Source of the DNA: Marivibrio halodurans
GTDB taxonomy: Bacteria > Pseudomonadota > Alphaproteobacteria > UBA8366 > Aestuariispiraceae
Reading direction: 5' to 3'
NCBI RefSeq assembly: GCF_017963645.1
Contig: NZ_JAGMWN010000001.1
Location: 186,001-250,000 of the forward strand
DNA: 64,000 nt
Shown here: in pieces, positions 47,242 to 56,818 of the stretch
Layout of the letters: every line of letters starts with the position of its first letter
Position numbering within the stretch: the stretch's first letter is position 1
Notes under the pieces: model-generated
What the model was told of the DNA's origin: nothing
What the model saw: only the letters and a program-made list of their open reading frames with translations
Databases searched by the model: none
Position numbers and translations under genes: made by a program

Positions 47242-47733
47242 TCAGTCATCCGCCAACCGGGTGAGCGCGAGCGCGAGCGCCGCTTCCACCGATTGCTCGC
47301 GCACGCTGTCCCGATCGCCCTCGAAGGTGAAGCGGCGCACGGTCGTCTCCATCCCGGCCAGCGCGCAGCCGATATAGACGAGGCCCGCCGGCTTGCGCTC
47401 CGACCCACCCGGTCCGGCGATCCCGGTGACGGAGAGGGCGATTCCGACCGGCGCGGCATTCAAGGCGCCTTCCGCCATGGCGCGGGCGACCGCCTCGCTG
47501 ACCGCGCCGACGCTGTCGAACAGGGGCAGCGGTACACCCAGTAGCTCATGTTTCGCGGCGTTGGTGTAGGTGACGAACCCGCGTTCCACCACGCGCGATG
47601 AGCCGGGGACCGCCGTCAGGGCCCCCGCGATCAGCCCGCCGGTGCAGGATTCCGCCGTGGCGAGCATCAGGCCGCGCGTGGCGCAGATCTCCAGCAGATT
47701 CTCCGCCTTGTTCCGTATAGCCTTGGAGAACAT
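47242..47733 (-). CDS. pncC: CinA-like C-terminal domain protein (nicotinamide-nucleotide amidohydrolase)
   Basis: Stand-alone CinA C-terminal domain, 163 residues, which hydrolyses nicotinamide mononucleotide to nicotinate mononucleotide in NAD recycling. Conserved: LATAESCTGGLIAGALTAVPGS (catalytic Ser/Thr region), GFVTYTNAAKHELLGV, and LSVTGIAGPGGSERKPAGLVY. ATG 47733 starts the conserved region; GTG 47775 would overlap pgpA. It lies 5 bases after pgpA and is the last gene of the ispDF-pgpA-pncC series on this strand. Confidence 0.92.
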   Translation of the reverse strand: MFSKAIRNKAENLLEICATRGLMLATAESCTGGLIAGALTAVPGSSRVVERGFVTYTNAAKHELLGVPLPLFDSVGAVSEAVARAMAEGALNAAPVGIALSVTGIAGPGGSERKPAGLVYIGCALAGMETTVRRFTFEGDRDSVREQSVEAALALALTRLADD

Positions 47734-47738
47734 TGCCC

Positions 47739-48329
47739 TTATCCTCCCGTCGCCAGATCGCCAAGACCCGTCCACGTGGCGAGCGCCCAGAGGATGGCGC
47801 CGGCCGCGATCCCCGCCAGCACATCATCCAGCATGACGCCGAGCCCGCCCGCAAGCCGGCGGTCGGCCCAGCCGATCGGCCCCGGTTTCGCGATATCGAA
47901 CAGGCGGAACAGCACGAAGGCGGCGGCCGCCCCCTCCACCGAGAGGCCGAGCCCCGCCAAGGGCAGGGCGCAGAGCGCGATCCACTGACCCGCCACCTCG
48001 TCCACCACGACTTCCGAGGCGTCATGCCGTCCGGTCGTGGCCTGATACCGTGCGGCCGCCCAGATACCGACACCCGTCGCCAGCACGGCGCCTCCGGCCA
48101 GGAACCAGGGGCCGAGGGTGAGCAGTCCCATCCCCATCACCGTCGCCGCCAGCGAGCCCCATGTCCCCGGCGCGGGCCGCAACAGGCCGGTCCCGAACCA
48201 CAGCGCGATCGCCGTGGCGAGCCTATTCGGCCCCCCCCTATTCGGAGCGCTGGGGGGAGGGTCGGTAGGTGGGGGCGCTCCGCGCCCGCTGCCGCCATCG
48301 TCCCGGGGCTTTATCATGGGGTCAGTCAT
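47739..48329 (-). CDS. pgpA: Phosphatidylglycerophosphatase A
   Basis: Inner-membrane enzyme that dephosphorylates phosphatidylglycerophosphate to phosphatidylglycerol. 196 residues with about four hydrophobic helices. Conserved PgpA motifs: GTGLLRPAPGTWGSLAA near residue 46, VVVDEVAGQWIAL (metal-binding acidic residues), FDIAKPGPIGWADR and GVMLDDVLAG. The first 35 residues are a Pro/Gly/Arg-rich extension partly built of a 15-bp repeat. The start ATG overlaps the ispDF stop by 8 bases, so translation is coupled. Confidence 0.93.
   Translation of the reverse strand: MTDPMIKPRDDGGSGRGAPPPTDPPPSAPNRGGPNRLATAIALWFGTGLLRPAPGTWGSLAATVMGMGLLTLGPWFLAGGAVLATGVGIWAAARYQATTGRHDASEVVVDEVAGQWIALCALPLAGLGLSVEGAAAAFVLFRLFDIAKPGPIGWADRRLAGGLGVMLDDVLAGIAAGAILWALATWTGLGDLATGG
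48222..48251 (-). repeat. Degenerate 2 x 15-bp repeat in the pgpA 5' region
   Basis: CCTATTCGG recurs at 48222 and 48237, a period of 15, encoding PNRGG then PNRLA near the N terminus of PgpA. Only the first nine bases of each unit are identical; an 8-base C-run lies between them. Confidence 0.55.
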
Positions 48330-49509
48330 CGTCCGGTACCATCAGGGTCGCGACGGCTTGCGCCGCGATTCCCTCCTTCCGTCCGGTAAAGCCAAGTTTC
48401 TCCGTCGTGGTCGCCTTGATGGAAACGCGGCGTTCCGACAATCCGGCGATCTCCGCGACCCGCGCGCGCATCGCCGCGCGGTGCGGACCGATCTTCGGCG
48501 CCTCGCAGATAAGCGTGACGTCGAGATGGCGCAGCCGCGCGCCCCGTCGGGTGGCCAGCGCGATGGCGTGCCGCAGGAAGGCCGCCGAGTCCGCACCGCG
48601 CCATCGCGGGTCGCTGGGCGGGAAATGCAGGCCGATATCGCCCGCGCCGATGGCGCCCAGTATGGCGTCGGTCAGGGCGTGCAGGCCCACATCCGCGTCC
48701 GAATGTCCGGCCAGTCCGAGGTGATGCGCGATCCGCACGCCGCAGAGCGTGACATGGTCGCCCACCGCGAAGCGATGCACGTCGAAGCCCGTGCCCACGC
48801 GCGGCTCCATCCGGTCCTCTGTCATCCGGGTGAGTCGGGCCTCGGCCCGCGCGAAATCCGCGGATTCCGTCACCTTCATACCCTCCGGATCGCCCGCGAC
48901 CAGGGTGACAGGCCGGCCGATCCATTCCATCAGGGCTGCGTCGTCGGTCGCTTCGATCCCCGCCTCGGCCGCCGCCCGGTGTGCCGCCAGGATATCGCCG
49001 AAGCGAAAGGCCTGCGGCGTTTGTGCCTGGAAAAGACCGTCACGCGGCACCGTCCCCGCGATCCTATCCGTGCCCGGCGCCGCGCGTTTCAAGGTATCCG
49101 TTACCGCCGTCGCCGGAATCGCGCCGCCGTCGGTCCCGGCGACGGCGATCACGCGCGCGATAAGCTCGGCCCCGACGAAGGGGCGCGCGGCATCATGGAT
49201 CAGCACGATATCGGGTGGATCGTTTGCCGCCAATGTCTCCAATCCCGTGAAGACCGATATCTGACGTGTCGATCCCCCCGTGACCGGTTCGGGAAGGGCG
49301 AGGTCGCCCAGGCTTTCCGCATAGAGCCCCCCATCCTCGGAAGCGATGACCACGCGAACCGTCGTGACTTCCGGATGGCCGAGAAAGGCGGTCACCGAAT
49401 GCCGGATGAGCGGCCGCCCCGCCAAGGGGCGGTATTGCTTCGGCATGCCACCGCCCGCGCGCACCCCCCGCCCGGCGGCGACGACGAGGACGGCGACGGT
49501 CGGCGCCAT
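48322..49509 (-). CDS. ispDF: Bifunctional IspD/IspF enzyme of the MEP isoprenoid pathway
   Basis: 395 residues joining two non-consecutive MEP pathway enzymes. Residues 1 to about 230 are IspD, which makes CDP-methylerythritol: VVAAGRGVRAGGGMPKQYRPL, VLIHDAARPFV, DTLKR. Residues about 235-395 are IspF, the cyclase giving methylerythritol cyclodiphosphate: RVGTGFDVHRF with zinc-binding Asp and His, GLAGHSDADVGLHALTDA, IKATTTEKLGFTGR. ATG 49509 starts the IspD fold; a longer open frame upstream is chance. The fusion is frequent in alphaproteobacteria. Overlaps pgpA by 8 bases. Confidence 0.96.
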   Translation of the reverse strand: MAPTVAVLVVAAGRGVRAGGGMPKQYRPLAGRPLIRHSVTAFLGHPEVTTVRVVIASEDGGLYAESLGDLALPEPVTGGSTRQISVFTGLETLAANDPPDIVLIHDAARPFVGAELIARVIAVAGTDGGAIPATAVTDTLKRAAPGTDRIAGTVPRDGLFQAQTPQAFRFGDILAAHRAAAEAGIEATDDAALMEWIGRPVTLVAGDPEGMKVTESADFARAEARLTRMTEDRMEPRVGTGFDVHRFAVGDHVTLCGVRIAHHLGLAGHSDADVGLHALTDAILGAIGAGDIGLHFPPSDPRWRGADSAAFLRHAIALATRRGARLRHLDVTLICEAPKIGPHRAAMRARVAEIAGLSERRVSIKATTTEKLGFTGRKEGIAAQAVATLMVPDDD

Positions 49510-49602
49510 GCCCCGGATCGCACTTGAAGCCGGGGAAGAAGAACCGATGGGGGCATTCGGCGACGATATCGGCATTACTTGCGAAGCATTCTCATTTAGA
49601 CC

Positions 49603-49631
49603 GTGAAAGCGTGGGCGCGCGATGCTATATA
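49603..49631 (+). promoter_or_regulatory. Candidate promoter of the CcsA-like gene
   Basis: GTGAAA (49603-49608), a 17-base spacer and TATATA (49626-49631). The ATG follows the -10 element by only 7 bases and no Shine-Dalgarno sequence lies between, so the transcript may begin at or next to the start codon. Confidence 0.45.
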
Positions 49632-49638
49632 ACGCGGC

Positions 49639-50460
49639 ATGAACGTCCTGTCCCTCCCTGTCCATCTCGCCGCCGTCGCGAGTCTTCTGCCGGTCGCGGG
49701 CGCGCTGTACTGGCGGCCGCCCGATCGCGCGGCGGCGCAGGACGCGCTCTATTGGGCGCTGCTCGCGCTCGCGGTGGCGGGGCCGATCGCGCTGTGCCTG
49801 GGGTTGGTGGCGGGGGGCTGGCGCCCGGGGTTCGGGGTCAGCCTTTGGGTCACCGCCGCCGGCAGCATGGCGATCTTCGCGGTGCTCGCGGTGCTCGTCC
49901 CGACGGCCCGGCGTCTGGCGCTGTTGGTCGCGCCCTATCTCGCGATCCTGGGGGGCATCGCGACGATCTGGAATGGGACGGAGACGATCCCGCTTGCCGC
50001 TGGAGAGCGGGCCATCGGCCCCTGGCTGACGATCCATATCGTGTTGGCCGTCGCCGCCTATGCGGTGGTGACCCTGGCGGCGATCGCCTCGCTCGCGCTC
50101 ACGCTCCAGGAGCGTGCCCTGAAACGCCGGCGGCCGAGTGGGTTGAGCCGCCGCTTGCCGGCCGCCGCCGAGGCGGAGGCGTTGGAGCACCGCCTGCTGA
50201 TCGCTGCCGAGATCCTGCTGGGGCTCGGCGTGGCCAGCGGCATGGGCGCGCAGATGGTTGAGAACGGCGTGCTTTTCGTGCTGGAGCATAAGACGTTGCT
50301 GACGCTGGCGGCCTTCGTCGCGATCGGCGGCTTGCTCTGGGCGCGGGCCCGTTACGGGCTGCGCGGGCGGCGGGCGGCGCGGCTGGTTCTTGTCGCCTAT
50401 CTCCTGATTACCCTGGGGTTCCCCGGCGTGAAATTCGTGACCGACGTCCTGGTTGGGTGA
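49639..50460 (+). CDS. Cytochrome c assembly (CcsA/HemX/YpjD-like) membrane protein
   Basis: 273 residues with about eight hydrophobic helices. The pattern [20 protein letters not shown], with a conserved His after a Trp, and a second His in [13 protein letters not shown] fit the transmembrane domain shared by CcsA, CcmC and YpjD/HemX-like proteins, which handle or bind heme in the inner membrane. The WWD loop of true CcsA/CcmC is not evident, so a YpjD/HemX-like protein is the better reading. Divergent from ispDF; dusB follows after 118 bases. Role uncertain. Confidence 0.8.
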   Translation: MNVLSLPVHLAAVASLLPVAGALYWRPPDRAAAQDALYWALLALAVAGPIALCLGLVAGGWRPGFGVSLWVTAAGSMAIFAVLAVLVPTARRLALLVAPYLAILGGIATIWNGTETIPLAAGERAIGPWLTIHIVLAVAAYAVVTLAAIASLALTLQERALKRRRPSGLSRRLPAAAEAEALEHRLLIAAEILLGLGVASGMGAQMVENGVLFVLEHKTLLTLAAFVAIGGLLWARARYGLRGRRAARLVLVAYLLITLGFPGVKFVTDVLVG

Positions 50461-50578
50461 TGGCCGCCACGGATGCGGCGCGACGGCTTCAACGATTTCC
50501 TTTTACAGAAATGGGCATTCAGGCGTAGAAAACGTCAAACATTGCCTAATTCTTGGGCGTAGGGATGGGGGTGCCCCA

Positions 50579-51649
50579 ATGGATGCCTATCGAAAGGGCA
50601 CGGCGCGTGATCCGCAAGCGCGCGGCGGCCGTGCGCTCGGCATCGGCGGCGCGGTGATCGATCCGCCGATCCTGCTGGCCCCGATGTCGGGGGTCACCGA
50701 TGCGCCGTTCCGGCGGCTGGCCCGACGATTGGGCGCTCCCGCCGTCGTCTCCGAGATGATCGCCAGTCATGAGGCCGTGCGGGGTTCCCGCGTGACTCTC
50801 GCCCGGTTGGAGGCGGAGGCGGGGGAACGTCCGCGCATCATTCAACTCGCCGGGCACGACCCGGCCGCGATCGCGGAGGCCGCGCGTTTCTGCGCCGATC
50901 TGGGCGCGGATGTGATCGATCTCAATTTCGGTTGTCCCGCCAAGAAGGTGACGGACAAATATTGCGGCTCCGCCCTGATGCGGGCCCCGGACGAGGCGGC
51001 GCGAATCATGGAGGCCGCGGTCGAGGCGGTCGCCCCCCTCGGCCTGCCGGTGACGGCGAAGATGCGCACGGGCTGGCAGGCCGATGCGCGGAACGCCCCG
51101 GAAATCGCCCGCCGGGCGGAGCAGGCGGGCATCCGTGCCGTTACCATCCATGGACGCACCCGCGATCAGAAATATTCGGGCAGCGCCGATTGGGATTTCG
51201 TCGCCGAGGTGAAGCGCGCGGTCACCGTTCCGGTGATCGTGAATGGTGATATCGTCGATGCCGAAAGCCTGACGCGGGCGCTGACTGCTTCCGGCGCGGA
51301 CGCGGCGATGATCGGTCGCGGCGCCTATGGCCGGCCCTGGGTCATCGGTCAGGCCGCGCGGTACCTCCAGGAGGGCCGGTGGCCCGCCGCCCCCCCGGCG
51401 CGCGAGAAGGCCGAGATATTCGCCGAGCATTACGAAGCGATGCTGAGCCACTACGGCCGGGAGCGTGGCCTTCGGCATGCGCGCAAGCATGTGGGATGGT
51501 ATCTGACCGGCCTGCATGGGGCGGCGGCGCTGCGCGCGGAGATGATGCGGGAGGAAAATCCCGTGGCCGTGTTGCGCGCCGTGCGTCGTGCCTTGCTGAC
51601 GCGCGCGCCGGAGGCGGCCGCCGCCTTGCGGGGCGGGGAGGCGGCCTGA
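50579..51649 (+). CDS. dusB: tRNA dihydrouridine synthase DusB (NifR3)
   Basis: FMN enzyme that reduces specific uridines in tRNA. 356 residues: [20 protein letters not shown] at the start of the TIM barrel, then [20 protein letters not shown] with the catalytic Cys, [20 protein letters not shown] and [10 protein letters not shown], followed by the C-terminal helical domain. ATG 50579 after GGGGG is preferred over the longer frame. In alphaproteobacteria this gene (nifR3) precedes ntrBC, as here; its TGA overlaps the ntrB ATG by one base. Confidence 0.95.
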   Translation: MDAYRKGTARDPQARGGRALGIGGAVIDPPILLAPMSGVTDAPFRRLARRLGAPAVVSEMIASHEAVRGSRVTLARLEAEAGERPRIIQLAGHDPAAIAEAARFCADLGADVIDLNFGCPAKKVTDKYCGSALMRAPDEAARIMEAAVEAVAPLGLPVTAKMRTGWQADARNAPEIARRAEQAGIRAVTIHGRTRDQKYSGSADWDFVAEVKRAVTVPVIVNGDIVDAESLTRALTASGADAAMIGRGAYGRPWVIGQAARYLQEGRWPAAPPAREKAEIFAEHYEAMLSHYGRERGLRHARKHVGWYLTGLHGAAALRAEMMREENPVAVLRAVRRALLTRAPEAAAALRGGEAA

Positions 51650-52851
51650 TGCTGCGCGTCGTGGATGGGGAGCGCCATGACGACGGCGGCGATGGAAGAG
51701 GCGCGGACGTCCCGCCGGCTAGGCCGAGCGCTGATGCGGTCCTCGATGCCCTGCCGGAACCGGTCCTGGTCGTCGACGGACAGGATAATGCCGTCTATCT
51801 GAACGGCGCGGCGGAAAGCTTCTTCGCCGGCAGCCGCGCGACCCTGCTGGGCACCAACCTGCAGATTCTGATTCCGCATGACAGCCCGCTTCTGGCGCTG
51901 GTCGCCAAGGTTCGGCGTACCGGCAGCAGCATGACCGAATATGGCGTCCAGCTTCAGACGCCGCGCATCGGCAAGCATGTCCTGTCGATCGACGCGGCCC
52001 CTATCGCGGATGTCGATCAGGGCGTGGTCATCACCCTGAAGGAACACACGATCGCGGGAAAGATCGACGATGTGTTGACGCAACGCGGCGCCGCGCGGTC
52101 GGTCTCCGCCTTGTCCGCCATGCTGGCGCATGAGGTGAAGAATCCGCTTTCCGGCATTCGGGGGGCCGCGCAATTGCTGGAGAGCATGGTGGCGGGGGAA
52201 GACCGTGCGCTGACCCAGCTGATCAAGGACGAAACCGATCGGATCGTGAAGCTGGTCGGCCGAATGGAGGTCTTCTCCGATCGCCCGCCGCTTGAGCGCG
52301 AGCCGGTCAATATCCACGAGGTGCTGGACCGCGTGCTGCAACTCGGCCGAACCGGCTTCGGGCGCGATCTTCGACTGGCGGCGGAGTACGATCCTTCCCT
52401 GCCACCAGTCTATGGCGACAAGGATCAACTGGTTCAAGTCTTCCTGAACTTGGTGAAGAACGCGGCGGAAGCCCTTCAGAACGCGGGCACCGGCGATGGT
52501 GAGATCGTTGTGAAGACCGCTTTCCGCCATGGTGTGCGTCTGGCGGTACCGGGCCTCGGCAGCCGCATGCATCTGCCGCTCGTCGTCACCGTGCGGGATA
52601 ATGGTCCCGGGATTCCGGAAGATATCCGCCGTCATCTTTTCGACCCCTTCATCACGACGAAGCAGGGGGGGACGGGCCTGGGTCTAGCGCTCGCGGCGAA
52701 GCTGATCGGCGATCATGGCGGGGTGATCGACGTGGAAAGCCGGCCGCGCCGTACGGTCTTCAGCGTCATGCTGCCGATGTTGCGGGCCGGCACGATTCCG
52801 CCGGAGGGGGCGGCCGACGGCGATTTGGAGGAACGGGCGCGGCATGGCTGA
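51649..52851 (+). CDS. ntrB: Nitrogen regulation sensor histidine kinase NtrB
   Basis: Cytoplasmic kinase that, with PII protein, controls NtrC phosphorylation by nitrogen status. 400 residues: an N-terminal PAS domain ([19 protein letters not shown]), the H-box [17 protein letters not shown] with the phosphorylated His, N-box [14 protein letters not shown]1 VRDNGPGIP and G2 GTGLGLALA. No membrane segments, as expected. ATG 51649 overlaps the dusB stop. It overlaps ntrC by 8 bases. Confidence 0.95.
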   Translation: MLRVVDGERHDDGGDGRGADVPPARPSADAVLDALPEPVLVVDGQDNAVYLNGAAESFFAGSRATLLGTNLQILIPHDSPLLALVAKVRRTGSSMTEYGVQLQTPRIGKHVLSIDAAPIADVDQGVVITLKEHTIAGKIDDVLTQRGAARSVSALSAMLAHEVKNPLSGIRGAAQLLESMVAGEDRALTQLIKDETDRIVKLVGRMEVFSDRPPLEREPVNIHEVLDRVLQLGRTGFGRDLRLAAEYDPSLPPVYGDKDQLVQVFLNLVKNAAEALQNAGTGDGEIVVKTAFRHGVRLAVPGLGSRMHLPLVVTVRDNGPGIPEDIRRHLFDPFITTKQGGTGLGLALAAKLIGDHGGVIDVESRPRRTVFSVMLPMLRAGTIPPEGAADGDLEERARHG

Positions 52852-54310
52852 TGAAACCATCCTGGTGGCGGATGACGACAAGGCCATCCGCACGGTGGTC
52901 AGCCAGGCGCTCGGCAGGCTTGGCTATGACGTGCGGGCAACCGGCAATGCCGCGACCTTGTGGCATTGGGTGAGCGAGGGGGACGGCGATCTCGTCATAA
53001 CCGATGTCATCATGCCGGATGGCAACGGCCTCGACCTGATCCCGCAGATCCGCAAGCACCGGCCGGAACTGCGCGTGATCGCGATGAGCGCGCAGAACAC
53101 GCTTCTGACCGCCGTCAAGGCGACGGAGCGCGGCGCCTTCGAATATCTGCCCAAGCCCTTCGATCTGTCCGATCTGGTCGAGGCGGTGCGCCGCGCGCTT
53201 GCCGCGGGTCAGACGGGAGAGGCCGCGCAAGGCCCCGATCGCGACCGGGAGGAATTGCCGCTGATCGGCCGCAGTCAGGCGATGCAGGACGTCTATCGCG
53301 TCATCGCCCGGCTGACGGGAACGGACCTGACGGCGTTGATCACGGGCGAATCCGGAACGGGAAAGGAGTTGGTCGCGCGCGCGCTGCATGATTTCTCGCG
53401 CCGGCGCGGCGGCCCCTTCGTCGCGATCAACATGGCCGCGATTCCGCGCGAATTGATCGAAAGCGAGCTTTTCGGCCACGAGAAGGGGGCCTTCACCGGC
53501 GCGACGCAGCGCTATGCCGGCCGGTTCGAGCAATCTCAGGGTGGCTCACTTTTTCTCGACGAGATCGGCGACATGCCGTTCGAGGCCCAAACCCGCCTGC
53601 TGCGCGTCCTGCAGGAAGGGGAATACACGACCGTCGGCGGGCGTCAGCCGATCAAGACCGATGTGCGCATCATCGCGGCGACCCACCGCGACCTGCGCCA
53701 GTTGGTGGGGCAGGGGCGTTTCCGGGAAGATCTCTACTACCGCCTGAACGTCGTGCCGATCCGATTGCCGCCGTTGCGGGAGCGGCGCGAGGATGTGCCC
53801 GATCTGGTCAGCCATTTCCTCGGCCAGGCCCTGGATGAGGGGCTACGCGCCAAGAAACTGACGGCGGCCGCGATGGAGCGGCTGTCGCATCATCGTTGGC
53901 CCGGCAATGTGCGCGAGTTGGAGAATCTGGTGCGTCGTCTCGCCGCCCTTTATGCCGAGGATACGATCGATATCGACGTGATCGAGGCGGAGTTGTCCGA
54001 GGGGCCGGGCCTCGCCCTGCCCGGCGCGGGGGAGAGCGGGGCGGCCGGACGAGAGGAGGAGAGCCTGGGAGAGGCCGTGGAACGGACGTTGAAACGCTTC
54101 TTCGAAGCGCATGATCAAGGCCTCCCGCCCAACGGCCTGCATGAACGCGTCCTGGCGGAGGTCGAGCGGCCGTTAATCGAACTTTGTCTGGAGGCGACTC
54201 GCGGCAATCAGATCAAGGCGGCGGAATTGCTGGGCTTGAACCGGAACACCTTGCGCAAGAAAATCCGCGAGCTTGATATTCAGGTGGTTCGCGGTGGCCG
54301 AAACGGCTAA
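52844..54310 (+). CDS. ntrC: Nitrogen regulation response regulator NtrC
   Basis: Sigma-54 activator for nitrogen assimilation genes. 488 residues: receiver domain with phosphoacceptor Asp54 (VITDVIMPD) and Lys in YLPKPFD; AAA+ domain with Walker A GESGTGKE, the sigma-54 contact loop GAFTGA, Walker [12 protein letters not shown] and the arginine-finger region; and a C-terminal Fis-type HTH ([20 protein letters not shown]). All activator motifs are intact. Second gene of the ntrBC pair, 72 bases before ntrY. Confidence 0.97.
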   Translation: MADETILVADDDKAIRTVVSQALGRLGYDVRATGNAATLWHWVSEGDGDLVITDVIMPDGNGLDLIPQIRKHRPELRVIAMSAQNTLLTAVKATERGAFEYLPKPFDLSDLVEAVRRALAAGQTGEAAQGPDRDREELPLIGRSQAMQDVYRVIARLTGTDLTALITGESGTGKELVARALHDFSRRRGGPFVAINMAAIPRELIESELFGHEKGAFTGATQRYAGRFEQSQGGSLFLDEIGDMPFEAQTRLLRVLQEGEYTTVGGRQPIKTDVRIIAATHRDLRQLVGQGRFREDLYYRLNVVPIRLPPLRERREDVPDLVSHFLGQALDEGLRAKKLTAAAMERLSHHRWPGNVRELENLVRRLAALYAEDTIDIDVIEAELSEGPGLALPGAGESGAAGREEESLGEAVERTLKRFFEAHDQGLPPNGLHERVLAEVERPLIELCLEATRGNQIKAAELLGLNRNTLRKKIRELDIQVVRGGRNG

Positions 54311-54382
54311 ACCGAACGGGGGCCGGTCGATGGCGGGCCGCGCCGCGACCCCCCCCATCCCCAGGCCGAGCCGCGTCGAGGA

Positions 54383-56818
54383 ATGAGCGCAGTCACCGAC
54401 AATCGGACGAAGGACGGCGGCGAGGGCGCGCGGAACGGCCCGCTCGTCCGCCGGCTCGTGCGCTGGTTCGCCCGTCCGCGAGTCGCGCGCTGGATGGCCT
54501 TCCTGCTGTTGGGCCTCTCGCTCGCGGCCGGGGCGGGGACCTATGCCGCCTTCACCGGCGTGGCGCCGCTGGGCGACGACCCGGACGTCATGGTGGCGCT
54601 GATCAATCTCGATCTCGTGTTGCTGCTGCTGTTGGGTGTCGTCGTGACACGCCGGGTCGTGGGGGTCTGGGCGGTACGCCGACGGGGATCGGCCGGTTCG
54701 AAGCTTTATGTGAAGCTGGTGATGATGTTCGGCCTGCTGTCGGTCGCGCCGGCGATCGTGGTCGCGATCTTCTCCTGGTTGTTCTTCGATCTGGGCTTGG
54801 AAAGCTGGTTTAGCGACCGCGTACGCACCGCCGTCTCGGAAAGCCGGGAAGTGGCGCAGGCCTATCTGGACGAGCATCAGAAGAACATCCGCACGGATGC
54901 GCTGCGCATCGCCCGCGACCTGAACAACGATGCCCGCTTCTTGCAACCGAACCCGACATTGCTCAATCGCATGCTGGAGATACAGCTGCGTCTGCGCGAC
55001 TTGAGTGAAGCGATCGTCTTCGAGGGATCGACCCGGCGCATCCTGGCGCGCGCGGGCCTGACCGTCGTGCTGGAATTCGAACCGATCAAGGAAAGTGCCG
55101 TCAACGAAGCCGCCCAGGGCGAGGTGGTGATCCTGACCAGCGATGCCGAGGATCGGGTCCGCGCCATCATCAAGCTGGATAATTATGTCGATCTCTATCT
55201 CTATATCGGCCGTCTCGTGGATCCGAAGGTCCTGCAGCGAATAGAGCAGACGAAAGGGGCCGTTCAACAGTTCGAGCGGCTGGAGGGACAGCGCTCCGAC
55301 ATCAAGGTTTCCTTCGCGCTGGCCTTCGTCGTGGTCTCCCTCTTGCTGCTGCTGACGGCGGTGTGGATCGGGCTCAATCTGGCGGGCCAGCTCTCGCAGC
55401 CGATATCGACCCTGATCGGGGCGACGGAGAAGGTGCGCGCCGGCGATCTGGAGGCCCGCGTTCCGGAACCGGAGTCCGGCGCCCGGGACGACGAGCTTGG
55501 GCTATTGAGCCGTGCCTTCAACAGGATGACGGCGCAACTTCACTCTCAGCGTGGCGAGCTGCTGGAAGCCAACAAGCAGATCGATGAACGGCGGCGTTTC
55601 ACTGAGGCTGTGCTGGCCGGCGTCTCGGCCGGGGTCATCGGCTTGGACGGGGAAGGGAGGATCGACCTGCCGAACCGGTCCGCCTCCGATCTGCTGGGCT
55701 TGGAACTTGATGAACATCGTGGCGAGCCGCTGGCCGACATGGTTCCGGAGATGGCCGACCTGCTGCATGCCGCGCGGGCTCGACGGGCGGGGCGGTTCGT
55801 CGAGGCGCAGATTCGAATCAATCGCGACGGCTATGCCCGTACGTTGTTGGTGAGGGTCGGCGCCGAGCGCGAGGACGAGGAGGCCGCGAAGCCCGGCAGC
55901 GGCGGCGCGATCCAGGGCTTCGTCGTGACCTTCGACGATGTCTCCCTGCTGCTCGCCGCGCAGCGCAAGGCCGCCTGGGCCGATGTCGCGCGGCGCATCG
56001 CGCATGAAATCAAGAATCCGCTGACCCCGATCCAGCTTTCCGCTGAACGCTTGAAACGTAAATATCTCAAGGAGATCGAGAGCGATCCGGAGACGTTCGC
56101 CAATTGCACCGACACGATTGTCCGTCATGTCGGCGATATCGGGCGGATGGTTGATGAGTTCTCCAGCTTCGCCCGCATGCCGGCACCCACGATGAACAGG
56201 CACGATGTCTGCGATATCCTGCGTCAGGCGGTCTTCCTGCAACGCAACGCGAATCAGGACATCGAATATGGTGCCGAGCTTCCGGGCGAACCCGTGGAAA
56301 TTCGGTGCGATGCCCGGCAGTTGAGCCAAGTCGTGACCAACCTGCTGCAAAATGCCTATGATGCGATAGAGGGGCGCGAGGAGTCCGATGCGCCGCCGGG
56401 CCGTATCATGGTGCGGTTGTCCGTGAGTGGCGCGGAAAGCCTCGAAGGGCATGACGACGCGGACAAGATGAACGGCGGAACGCGGGACGGTTGGGTCCTC
56501 GTCGAGGTGGAGGATAACGGCCGCGGTCTGCCCGCGGAGGATCGCGAGCGCTTGACCGAACCCTATGTGACCACCCGGGCGAAGGGCACCGGCCTCGGCC
56601 TCGCGATCGTCAAGAAGATCATGGAGGATCACGGCGGTACGATCGATCTGAGCGACGCGCCCTCCGGCCGGGGGGCGTTGGTGCGGCTCGCTCTGCCGTT
56701 CGGGGGGCCGACGGTCGCGGCTACACCGGACATGCCCATGCCGGATGGGGAGACGCCGGATGGGGGTATGCGGGATGGGAGCGAGATGAGACAAGCGGGG
56801 TCGGCCGATGGCGCATGA
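54383..56818 (+). CDS. ntrY: Nitrogen regulation sensor histidine kinase NtrY
   Basis: Membrane sensor kinase partner of NtrX. 811 residues: three N-terminal transmembrane helices (about 40-60, 70-90 and 115-135), a periplasmic sensor region, a fourth helix (about 310-335), a HAMP domain, a PAS domain (LAGVSAGVIGLDGEGRIDLP), the H-box RRIAHEIKNPLTPIQLSAER, N-box VTNLLQNAYDAIEG and G2 KGTGLGLAIVKK. The tail holds three 5-residue repeats, MPDGE, TPDGG and MRDGS. Overlaps ntrX by 11 bases. Confidence 0.95.
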   Translation: MSAVTDNRTKDGGEGARNGPLVRRLVRWFARPRVARWMAFLLLGLSLAAGAGTYAAFTGVAPLGDDPDVMVALINLDLVLLLLLGVVVTRRVVGVWAVRRRGSAGSKLYVKLVMMFGLLSVAPAIVVAIFSWLFFDLGLESWFSDRVRTAVSESREVAQAYLDEHQKNIRTDALRIARDLNNDARFLQPNPTLLNRMLEIQLRLRDLSEAIVFEGSTRRILARAGLTVVLEFEPIKESAVNEAAQGEVVILTSDAEDRVRAIIKLDNYVDLYLYIGRLVDPKVLQRIEQTKGAVQQFERLEGQRSDIKVSFALAFVVVSLLLLLTAVWIGLNLAGQLSQPISTLIGATEKVRAGDLEARVPEPESGARDDELGLLSRAFNRMTAQLHSQRGELLEANKQIDERRRFTEAVLAGVSAGVIGLDGEGRIDLPNRSASDLLGLELDEHRGEPLADMVPEMADLLHAARARRAGRFVEAQIRINRDGYARTLLVRVGAEREDEEAAKPGSGGAIQGFVVTFDDVSLLLAAQRKAAWADVARRIAHEIKNPLTPIQLSAERLKRKYLKEIESDPETFANCTDTIVRHVGDIGRMVDEFSSFARMPAPTMNRHDVCDILRQAVFLQRNANQDIEYGAELPGEPVEIRCDARQLSQVVTNLLQNAYDAIEGREESDAPPGRIMVRLSVSGAESLEGHDDADKMNGGTRDGWVLVEVEDNGRGLPAEDRERLTEPYVTTRAKGTGLGLAIVKKIMEDHGGTIDLSDAPSGRGALVRLALPFGGPTVAATPDMPMPDGETPDGGMRDGSEMRQAGSADGA
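56738..56782 (+). repeat. Three 15-bp tandem units near the 3' end of ntrY
   Basis: ATGCCGGATGGGGAG, ACGCCGGATGGGGGT and ATGCGGGATGGGAGC lie head to tail, in frame, and encode three xxDGx units from residue 786. Shortly after them ntrX begins. Confidence 0.8.
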
